DNA from: Cloacimonetes bacterium UBA3900
GTDB lineage: Bacteria > Cloacimonadota > Cloacimonadia > Cloacimonadales > Cloacimonadaceae
Direction of reading: 5' to 3'
DNA: 31,707 bases
NCBI GenBank assembly: GCA_002391675.1
Contig: DGFM01000009.1
Span: 1 to 31,707, forward strand
Within the stretch, counting starts at the first letter, position 1; each line of letters begins with the position of its first letter. The position numbers were made by a program, and so were the translations under genes. The notes beneath the pieces were generated by a model. That model was not told the DNA's origin, made no database searches, and was given only the letters and a program-made list of their open reading frames with translations. Shown here one piece after another: positions 1 through 6,013 of this stretch.

Positions 1-58
1 GTTTTAGAGGGCGGAATTGTTTCCGCAAAACCGGTGCCCAGGTCAAATATTTCAGAAT
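1..58 (+). repeat. Dispersed intergenic repeat E1, partial copy A
   Basis: This is the middle part of a repeat that also occurs at 17792-17948 (+) and 31551-31707 (-). The shared core runs from GTTTTAGAGGGCGG through GCAAAACCG to GTCAAATATTTCA. The left part is cut off by the window edge. To the right of the AAATATTTCA block the similarity stops, so the CCGGTGCCGG block and the ACTA/TAGT hairpin of the full copies are missing here. No reading frame is conserved. It matches no repeat family I can name. Confidence 0.75.
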
Positions 59-90
59 GGCCTGCTATCACCCCCTTGGTTTGAGAGGAA

Positions 91-142
91 TTTTGAGGCT
101 GGAATTGATGTAAAAAAGTGCCCCAAAAAGAGGCTTAATTTA
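91..142 (+). repeat. Dispersed intergenic repeat E2, copy A
   Basis: The segment starts TTTTGAGGCT, contains AAAAAAGTGCCCC and ends GAGGCTTAATTT. It resembles 17591-17660, which has TTTTAAGGCT, AAAAAAGTGCCC and GAGCCTTAATTC in the same order, with a longer middle. Both copies lie next to E1 sequence, so E1 and E2 may be parts of one composite element. Confidence 0.5.
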
Positions 143-143
143 G

Positions 144-174
144 AAAAAGCTGCCCCGAATTCGGACAGCTTTTT
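144..174 (-). terminator. Rho-independent terminator after the GCAxxG gene
   Basis: A perfect 9-bp stem, AAAAAGCTG (144-152) with CAGCTTTTT (166-174), encloses the palindrome CCGAATTCGG. A run of five T follows the stem whichever strand is read, so it could work both ways. It sits 30 bp after the stop codon of the leftward gene at 205. Confidence 0.8.
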
Positions 175-204
175 AACGCTTGTATTGGTGGCTGGTGAAG
201 GAGA

Positions 205-666
205 TTATTCGGCGGCTTTTGCGGCCAGAATCTCGTCCACGATCTGCACTGCCGTAGCTATGGCCAGTTTACATTTCTCTTTCATAATCTCTTTACAGGC
301 GGGCAGTTCTCTTTGTTCCGGGATGTTGACGTTGTAGCCGATGATAGTGAGGCAATCTGTGTGGCCCATGGTTTCTGCAAAACGGCCGATCAGCTCTTTC
401 ACCGGCTCATCTATCAGCTTTTTAAGGGCGGGATCTGTGCTGGCCAGCTTCAGGCCCAGAGCCATAATGCCGCCACTCAGAGCACCGCACACGCTGCCAA
501 TTTTCATGCCTCCGCCAAAGCCGGAGCTGATTTTCAGCATCTCCTCAAGCTTATTGGGATCGACAAACTGCTTCAGTACGCTTTGAGCGCAATTCAGACC
601 CGCATTGTGGGCTGTTTCTGCGTTTTGTTGCTTCTCAAATGTAGTCTGCATCGAGACTTTCCCCAT
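205..666 (-). CDS. C_GCAxxG_C_C family redox protein
   Basis: A 153-residue protein of the C_GCAxxG_C_C family, small putative redox-active or metal-binding proteins of anaerobes with no firmly assigned reaction. The conserved cysteines are visible: C26 in GLNCAQSVL, C60 in GSVCGALSGG (the GCAxxG-type core), then C105, C124 and C132 towards the C-terminus. The Gly-rich GFGGGMKIG before C60 is also typical. No signal peptide is seen, so it should be cytoplasmic. The start ATG is one base after the TAA of the upstream dehydrogenase (TAA-T-ATG), so the two are probably co-transcribed and translationally coupled; a second Met at residue 6 is an alternative start. A strong terminator follows. The family call is fairly firm; the function is unknown. 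Confidence 0.85.
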   Translation of the reverse strand: MGKVSMQTTFEKQQNAETAHNAGLNCAQSVLKQFVDPNKLEEMLKISSGFGGGMKIGSVCGALSGGIMALGLKLASTDPALKKLIDEPVKELIGRFAETMGHTDCLTIIGYNVNIPEQRELPACKEIMKEKCKLAIATAVQIVDEILAAKAAE

Positions 667-667
667 A

Positions 668-1621
668 TTAATTGACCCGTGCCAGCGGCTCTTGTCCTTT
701 GATCACCGCAATGGCATTTTTGGCAGCCATGACCGCCATTTCTGTGCGCGTTTCAATACTGGCAGAGCCTATATGTGGCAGCAGCACAACGTTTTTGAGC
801 TCCATCAACTCTTTGGGGATAAATGGCTCCTGTTCATAGACGTCAAAGCCTGCGCCGGCTATTCTTTCCTGCTTGAGCAGCCTGATGAGGGCGGGTTCGT
901 CCACCACTGCACCTCTGGCGGTGTTGATCAGGATGGCGCTTCTCTTCATCATCTTAAGTTCTTTCTCACCAAGCAGATGGTGTGTTTCGTCGGTGAGTGG
1001 CAGGTGCAAGCTCACGAAGTCGGATTCCTGCAGAAGGGTGTGCAGGTCCACCTGTTCCCAGAGGTCTTTGTCCTCTGCTTTTTGGGGACTGCGGTTGTAG
1101 CCAAGTACCTTCATATTGAAGCCTTTGGCGCGTCTGGCCACCGCACGTCCAATCCTGCCCATACCGATGATGCCCAGGGTTTTGTTGTAAACATCCTGCC
1201 CCAACATCAGCATCGGTTCCCAGCCTTTGAAGAGTGAGGCGCGGGTGTAGACGTCGCTTTCCACGATCCTTCTGGCGCAGCTCATGATCAGAGCCCAGGC
1301 GAGGTCTGCCGTGGATTCCGTGAGCACGCCGGGTGTGTTGCAGACCACTATGCCCTTGGAAGTGGCGTATTCCACATCGATGTTGTTGTAGCCCACTGCG
1401 TAATTTGAAATGCACTTGAGGCGCGGAGCGGAGTCTATCACGCTGCGGTCAATCACGTCTGTCAGCAGGCAGATGAGTGCATCCGCATCTTTTGTGTGTT
1501 CAATGATTTCCGATCTCCTGAGATTGCGGTCAAAGGGATTCACACTCACAGAAAATGTAGGCGGCAGGAGGTCTAAACCGGCCTGGGGAATCTTGCGTGT
1601 GACGTAAATATTGTATGGCAT
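668..1621 (-). CDS. D-isomer-specific 2-hydroxyacid dehydrogenase (glyoxylate/hydroxypyruvate reductase type)
   Basis: A 317-residue NAD(P)-dependent dehydrogenase that interconverts 2-keto acids and D-2-hydroxy acids in the cytoplasm. The Rossmann motif GMGRIG is at 153-158, the NTARG block with catalytic Arg236 follows, and Glu265 (EQEP) and His283 (LPHIGSAS) complete the Arg-Glu-His triad. The length is that of short family members without an ACT regulatory domain, so it resembles glyoxylate/hydroxypyruvate reductase more than full-length SerA; the exact substrate cannot be read from sequence. GGGAG lies 6 bases before the ATG. A TTGACA promoter candidate sits about 70 bp upstream. The downstream GCAxxG gene begins one base after the stop codon. 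Confidence 0.9.
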   Translation of the reverse strand: MPYNIYVTRKIPQAGLDLLPPTFSVSVNPFDRNLRRSEIIEHTKDADALICLLTDVIDRSVIDSAPRLKCISNYAVGYNNIDVEYATSKGIVVCNTPGVLTESTADLAWALIMSCARRIVESDVYTRASLFKGWEPMLMLGQDVYNKTLGIIGMGRIGRAVARRAKGFNMKVLGYNRSPQKAEDKDLWEQVDLHTLLQESDFVSLHLPLTDETHHLLGEKELKMMKRSAILINTARGAVVDEPALIRLLKQERIAGAGFDVYEQEPFIPKELMELKNVVLLPHIGSASIETRTEMAVMAAKNAIAVIKGQEPLARVN

Positions 1622-1688
1622 ATTGGTCTCCCAGAGTGTATATTTCGGCGTGCGCGATGCTGAATCCGGCGCAACGAGCCGACGAATG

Positions 1689-1718
1689 CCAAGATCTGGA
1701 ATTTCTCTTTTATGTCAA
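1689..1718 (-). promoter_or_regulatory. Promoter candidate for the dehydrogenase operon
   Basis: A perfect TTGACA on the minus strand (1713-1718) is followed after 17 bases by ATCTTGG (1689-1695). The same two boxes with the same spacing precede kdd (25206-25235). It lies in the only gap between the leftward RNB gene and the dehydrogenase. Confidence 0.5.
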
Positions 1719-1734
1719 GCTTATCTTGTGATTT

Positions 1735-3618
1735 TCAGCTGATCAGGTCGGCGCGGCAACTGCCTTTCAGAGGGTCGATTTGCGTGAGCACCAGCTTGAC
1801 TTCTTCGTCTGGACGCGGCAGATCATCGCATTCCACCACGATCCTGAAGCCCCAGGGGATGAGCTCAAAGAGGCAGCCCCGCGCAAAACTACGCAGCATG
1901 ATCGCATTGATGGGAGTGTGCATACAATTGGCCTGCAAGTACTTAAGCAGCCAGTATCTCTCGCTCTGGCGCTGCGTCTCACGCTGCAATCTGAGGCGCT
2001 TTTCTATCTTGGGGATGAGCGCATCCAGATCATCGCTGCTATAATAGGCAGGTTCGTCTCTGAGCCAGGCGGCAAATTGAGCCTGGTTGATCAGATCCAC
2101 GGCGCGTCTAATCGGTGACGTGGCATGCAGATAAGCCTTGACGCCAATGCCGTTGTGAAATTTGGGCTCGGGAGAAAGATACGCCTGCGCTCTCGCTTGG
2201 GAAGTGCCGTTGCCGGAAGGGGTTGTCGCTTCGCCGGTGTCGACATTTCTATAGATGAGCTTGAGCAGATTGTCGCTTGCCTCGCAGGCAAAAAGCCGAT
2301 TGTAGAGGATCATCAGCTCTTCCATCATCAGGCGCGCAGGACTGTGTAAATCGGTGCGTACCACGCGGATCTGGCTGCCTTCCACCTTGAGATGATAGGA
2401 AAACTTGGCTTTGGGTGAGGCGAAATCGCGCTCCGAATAGAGCTTGTCCGCAAACAGCTTGAGCTTGTTCCAAGGTGAAGTGGAAATCAGGGCATCCGCA
2501 TCTTTGTAACTGAGGTTGGCTCTCACCTTCAGGCTTTCCAGCTTAAAATGCCACGCGGCTATGTGTTGCCGGCTGTCTATCTCGCAATAAAGGGAGAGTA
2601 CGGGACGGGGCTGGGCGGCTTTGAGGCTGCATTTGTCTTCACAATAAACACGGGGCAGCATATTGATTTTGGTGTGGGGCAAATACATGGAAGAAGCCCT
2701 GAAAATGGCATCAGTAAAGGCGGGACTGCCCAGCGGCAATACGGATGCCACATCAGAAACGTGCACACCCAAAAGCCAGCTGTCCCCTTGGGGAGTGAAG
2801 CTGATGGCGTCGTCAAAATCCTGGGTATCGACGTCGTCAATGCTGAAAGCCTCCACCTCAGCCAAAGGCCTATCTGTATCTATCTGAAGCGCTTGGCCCC
2901 AAATATAGTCCGAGTGCAACAAGGGAAGTCCGGAAGCATCCAAAACGTGATCTGCCTGCTGAGGCAGATCGCCCAAACTGCGACGCAAAGCGATGAGCCG
3001 CTCCGGTTGATGGGAGCCGTGCTTCTTGAGCAAAACGGCGAGATCGTGATGGCTGTCCTCTTGTTGCAGGTCTCTAAGTTCCTGTGCCAGTTGGTGTTTA
3101 GTGCCGGCGTCCAGGGCGGTATCGGGGTGGATGAGCCACTCCTGCACCCTGCTCAAATACTCCGCTCTAACCTGCTTTTCCCGCTGTGCCGCTTCTGCCT
3201 CCTGCTGCTCGGTGGCCGTCAAAAGATGAAACACGCCCTTTTTGTGCGAGAAAACGGTATTGAGGCAAGAAAGCTGGTGGAAAGCGGCGAAGACTTGCGC
3301 ATCCGTGCCGGGCTTTATTTGCTCCATGATCTGTGTGAAGGTGCGCCCTTGGTAATCCTGCATCAAGTCCTTGATCTTTAAGAGGATGTCTCCCTGCTGC
3401 TGCATCTGGTTTTGGAAAAGCCGGAGCTGGGCCGGGGGTTCATCTGTGTTGAATATTTCAGAGCTGTTCAGGCAGATTCTGGCGTGGGGAAATTGGTGCT
3501 TTTGCCCGCTTGTGTCGGTTAGTTCAAGCACATTATCGTGCACGGCCGTCATGAGCCCAAGTTTAAGCTCTGAGCGGTGGTAAAAGAGGGCCATCTGGCC
3601 GGGCTGAAGCTTTTCCAT
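1735..3618 (-). CDS. RNase II/R-family 3'-5' exoribonuclease (RNB domain)
   Basis: A 627-residue exonuclease of the RNase II/RNase R superfamily that degrades RNA from the 3' end to mononucleotides. The RNB domain starts near residue 245. Its metal-binding signature is SIDDVDTQDFDDA, with Asp261, Asp267, Asp269 and Asp270 matching the active-site Asp set of RNase R. The late RNB signature TSPIRR is at 500-505. Residues 1-60 resemble a small beta-barrel, and 130-220 are Gln/Glu-rich and helical. The family's usual C-terminal S1 domain is short or diverged here, and the protein is smaller than RNase R (around 800 residues), so it is nearer RNase II or the shorter cyanobacterial-type RNB proteins. 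AAGGGA lies 5 bases before the ATG. It sits 22 bp after a co-directional tRNA-Arg with no terminator between. Confidence 0.88.
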   Translation of the reverse strand: MEKLQPGQMALFYHRSELKLGLMTAVHDNVLELTDTSGQKHQFPHARICLNSSEIFNTDEPPAQLRLFQNQMQQQGDILLKIKDLMQDYQGRTFTQIMEQIKPGTDAQVFAAFHQLSCLNTVFSHKKGVFHLLTATEQQEAEAAQREKQVRAEYLSRVQEWLIHPDTALDAGTKHQLAQELRDLQQEDSHHDLAVLLKKHGSHQPERLIALRRSLGDLPQQADHVLDASGLPLLHSDYIWGQALQIDTDRPLAEVEAFSIDDVDTQDFDDAISFTPQGDSWLLGVHVSDVASVLPLGSPAFTDAIFRASSMYLPHTKINMLPRVYCEDKCSLKAAQPRPVLSLYCEIDSRQHIAAWHFKLESLKVRANLSYKDADALISTSPWNKLKLFADKLYSERDFASPKAKFSYHLKVEGSQIRVVRTDLHSPARLMMEELMILYNRLFACEASDNLLKLIYRNVDTGEATTPSGNGTSQARAQAYLSPEPKFHNGIGVKAYLHATSPIRRAVDLINQAQFAAWLRDEPAYYSSDDLDALIPKIEKRLRLQRETQRQSERYWLLKYLQANCMHTPINAIMLRSFARGCLFELIPWGFRIVVECDDLPRPDEEVKLVLTQIDPLKGSCRADLIS

Positions 3619-3640
3619 CGAAATCCCTTATAAATTAGGA

Positions 3641-3716
3641 TGGCGCCCCAAGGATGAATCGAACATCCGACCAACGGTTTAGGAAACCGCTGCTCTATCC
3701 CCTGAGCTACTGGGGC
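3641..3716 (-). tRNA. tRNA-Arg (anticodon CCU)
   Basis: On the minus strand a full 76-nt cloverleaf can be drawn. The acceptor GCCCCAG pairs with TTGGGGC (one G-U), followed by discriminator G and an encoded CCA. TA occupies positions 8-9, the D-stem is GCTC/GAGC, the anticodon stem GCGGT/ACCGT holds the loop TTCCTAA (anticodon CCT), and the T-stem is GGATG/CATCC with loop TTCGATT. It reads AGG codons. TTGACA with a TTTCTTGA box lies just upstream, and the RNB exonuclease gene follows 22 bp downstream. Confidence 0.96.
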
Positions 3717-3726
3717 GCGATCTCGT

Positions 3727-3757
3727 TCAAGAAAAGTAAAGAGGCGTTTTTTGTCAA
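3727..3757 (-). promoter_or_regulatory. Promoter candidate for tRNA-Arg
   Basis: TTGACA on the minus strand (3752-3757), then 17 bases, then TTTCTTGA (3727-3734), about 11 bp before the mature tRNA 5' end. The -35 box is one arm of the 10-bp inverted repeat at 3749-3774 shared with the divergent asd promoter. Confidence 0.5.
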
Positions 3758-3765
3758 GTTTTGCC

Positions 3766-3795
3766 TTGACAAAAGTGAGCTATAAGCGAAATAGG
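3766..3795 (+). promoter_or_regulatory. Promoter candidate for asd
   Basis: TTGACA (3766-3771), 17 bases, then AAATAGG (3789-3795). It is divergent from the tRNA promoter. The two -35 boxes form TTTTGTCAAG-6 bp-CTTGACAAAA, a perfect 10-bp inverted repeat. The -10 box is a poor TATAAT match, so the position is provisional. Confidence 0.4.
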
Positions 3796-3831
3796 TAATT
3801 GGAACAATAAGTAAATACGAGGTTTATTAGC

Positions 3832-4806
3832 ATGAAAATAGCCATTATTGGTGCCACGGGAGAAGTTGGCAGAATGATGATCCGCAACTTGGTGGAATTT
3901 GGGGTGCAGATCGACGAGCTGGACCTCTATGCCTCCAAACGCTCCGCCGGAACTTCTCTATATTATATGGATGAGGCGCTGAAAGTGATGGAACTCACTG
4001 CCGCAGCGTGGGATAAGGCTTATGACTACGTCTTGTTTTCTGCCGGAAGCGGCGTGGCAAAGGTGCAGGCACCGGAAGCATTGAAAGCCTGCAAATTGGC
4101 GATAGACAACTCTTCCGCCTTCCGCAAAGATGAGGGCATCCCGCTGGTGGTTCCAGAGATAAACGGCGAATTGCTCAAGGGTTACAGAGGCATTGTAGCC
4201 AATCCCAACTGCTCGACCATTCAGATGGTGCTGCCACTGGCGGTGTTGGATAAACTCTTCGGCCTGCGCAAAGTGGTGGTGAGTACCTACCAATCCGTAT
4301 CCGGTAGTGGACACAAGGGGTTGGCCACCTTGCAAGCCCAGCGCGAAGGATGCGAAGACTTGGGAGATTATCCCGCCGTGATAGACCTGAACCTGATCCC
4401 GCAGATCGGTGCCTGGCTGGATGATGGCTACTGCGCCGAAGAGGAAAAGATGCACAGCGAGACGTGTAAGATTTTAAATAACGACAAGATACAGGTGTGC
4501 GCCACCACGGTGAGAGTGCCGGTGATGTATGGGCACAGCATCAGCGTCTATGCAGAATTTGAGGATAAAGTGGACCTAAAACTGGCGGAGCAAAAGCTGA
4601 GCCAAGCTGAAGCTATCAACTACTCTGCCAATACTTTCACCACGCCGCTGGACTTGGGCTCATCAAATGAGAGCCACGTTTCCAGGCTGCGTCACGGTGG
4701 AGACGAATATAGCCTCGCCTTCTGGAATGTGGCCCACAATATCCGCCTGGGCGCTGCCACCAACGCCGTGAAAATCATGCTGAAACACGCTGGATACGAG
4801 GCTTGA
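3832..4806 (+). CDS. asd: Aspartate-semialdehyde dehydrogenase
   Basis: Asd reduces 4-aspartyl phosphate to aspartate-4-semialdehyde with NADPH, the branch-point step to lysine/diaminopimelate, threonine and methionine. The N-terminal dinucleotide loop GATGEVGR is at residues 7-14. SSAFR (94-98) is a substrate-side motif, the catalytic Cys127 is in NPNCSTI, and SYQSVSGSG-like and EEEKMHSET blocks follow, with His235 in VMYGHS as the probable general base. At 324 residues it is of normal length for the compact bacterial form. A GAGG lies about 10 bases before the ATG. The next gene starts inside the intergenic joint, so the two form an operon. Confidence 0.95.
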   Translation: MKIAIIGATGEVGRMMIRNLVEFGVQIDELDLYASKRSAGTSLYYMDEALKVMELTAAAWDKAYDYVLFSAGSGVAKVQAPEALKACKLAIDNSSAFRKDEGIPLVVPEINGELLKGYRGIVANPNCSTIQMVLPLAVLDKLFGLRKVVVSTYQSVSGSGHKGLATLQAQREGCEDLGDYPAVIDLNLIPQIGAWLDDGYCAEEEKMHSETCKILNNDKIQVCATTVRVPVMYGHSISVYAEFEDKVDLKLAEQKLSQAEAINYSANTFTTPLDLGSSNESHVSRLRHGGDEYSLAFWNVAHNIRLGAATNAVKIMLKHAGYEA

Positions 4807-4808
4807 AG

Positions 4809-5933
4809 ATGAAAGAGCTATACACACTGCGCGAAAAACTGCATCAGAATCCGGAGCTCGCTTTTGAGGAACATAAGACGGCGGCTATCCTGCTGGAATT
4901 CCTGGATAAACAGCTGCAGAAACATCCGCAAAATGCCTCCGAATTCAAGATTCACCGCTTTAAAAACAGCCCCGGCATCCTGATCGAATACAGCGCCGGA
5001 ACGGGTGCTTACAGGCTGTTTCGGGCTGATATGGACGCTCTGCCCATCGTGGAAGATACGGAATGCGACTTTGCTTCTTTGAACCACGGATGTATGCATG
5101 CCTGCGGACACGACGTGCATATGACCATCCTCATGGGATTGATCTGCAGATGTTTGGAGCTTGCACCCGATCAAAACCTGCTCTTCCTCTTTCAACCCGC
5201 GGAAGAAGGCAAGGGCGGGGCTATGAGCATCCTGGACGAAGGCCTTATCCAAAGGTATGAGATTGAAGCGGTTATCGCACTGCATATAGCCAGCGATATG
5301 CCCGTGGGAACCATCGGCAGCAGGGCGGGCGTGTTCTTTGGCATCCCGCAGGAATTTGATGTGAGTTTCAGAGGTAAAAGTGCGCACGTGGCCTTCCCTG
5401 AAAAGGGTAATGATGCCATCGCCTCCGCCGTCGCTTTTGCACAGATGATGCGCAATGACATCGCTCAACTTGCAAAGGATGAACGGGTTATCTACCATAT
5501 CGGTAAGATAGGCGGCGGCAGCATCCGCAACGTGATCGCGGAATCATGCAGCTTGGAAGGCACACACCGCAGCATCAAGCGCGAAATCAAAGATAAGATG
5601 AACCAGCTCACGCTGGATAATGCGAAAAAGGCAGCGGCACTGACGGGTTCTACCTTCCAGGTGGACTTCCTCTGCAGCTATGATGCTGTGGTCAATGACG
5701 CCGGCCTGGTGGAACAGCTCAAACGCGCCTGCGAAGCTGAAGGAGTCATCTATCAGGAAGCAGAGATCGCCATGACAGGCGAGGACTTTGGCTTTTACAC
5801 CACCCTCTATCCGGGTTTACTCTATTGGCTGGGTTCGGATTGCCCGCATCCGCTGCATTCACCGCGCTTTCTGCCTTCTCAAAAGAGCATAGACGTAGGC
5901 GTGGCGCTCATGTGGCATCTGATACAGTCATAA
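4809..5933 (+). CDS. M20-family amidohydrolase (N-acyl-amino acid / N-acetyl-diaminopimelate deacetylase type)
   Basis: A 374-residue cytoplasmic metallohydrolase of the M20D (hippurate hydrolase-like) group that removes acyl groups from N-acyl amino acids. Candidate metal ligands are C99 and H101 in MHACGHDVH, E132/E133 in QPAEEGKGG, H159 in IALHI and a C-terminal His in CPHPLHSPRF. The smaller lid domain falls in between, around residues 175-290. The ATG at 4809 is preferred: GAGG lies 7 bases upstream, whereas the in-frame TTG at 4803 overlaps the asd stop and has no ribosome site. Placement directly after asd suggests N-acetyl-diaminopimelate deacetylase of the acetylase lysine pathway (DapL/YkuR type), but M20D substrates are not readable from motifs and a general aminoacylase role is equally possible. 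Confidence 0.85.
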   Translation: MKELYTLREKLHQNPELAFEEHKTAAILLEFLDKQLQKHPQNASEFKIHRFKNSPGILIEYSAGTGAYRLFRADMDALPIVEDTECDFASLNHGCMHACGHDVHMTILMGLICRCLELAPDQNLLFLFQPAEEGKGGAMSILDEGLIQRYEIEAVIALHIASDMPVGTIGSRAGVFFGIPQEFDVSFRGKSAHVAFPEKGNDAIASAVAFAQMMRNDIAQLAKDERVIYHIGKIGGGSIRNVIAESCSLEGTHRSIKREIKDKMNQLTLDNAKKAAALTGSTFQVDFLCSYDAVVNDAGLVEQLKRACEAEGVIYQEAEIAMTGEDFGFYTTLYPGLLYWLGSDCPHPLHSPRFLPSQKSIDVGVALMWHLIQS

Positions 5934-5960
5934 AGCTTTATCATCCCAAATAAAATAAGA

Positions 5961-5993
5961 ACCGGCAACACCAATTGGTATTGCCGGTTTTTC
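5961..5993 (+). terminator. Terminator after the asd operon
   Basis: The stem ACCGGCAA/TTGCCGGT (5961-5968 and 5981-5988) is topped by ACCAATTGGT and followed by TTTTTC. It lies between two convergent genes; read leftwards it is followed by TCTTATTTTATTT, so it may serve both directions. Confidence 0.85.
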
Positions 5994-6013
5994 TATGCTG
6001 TTATGTTAATTGG

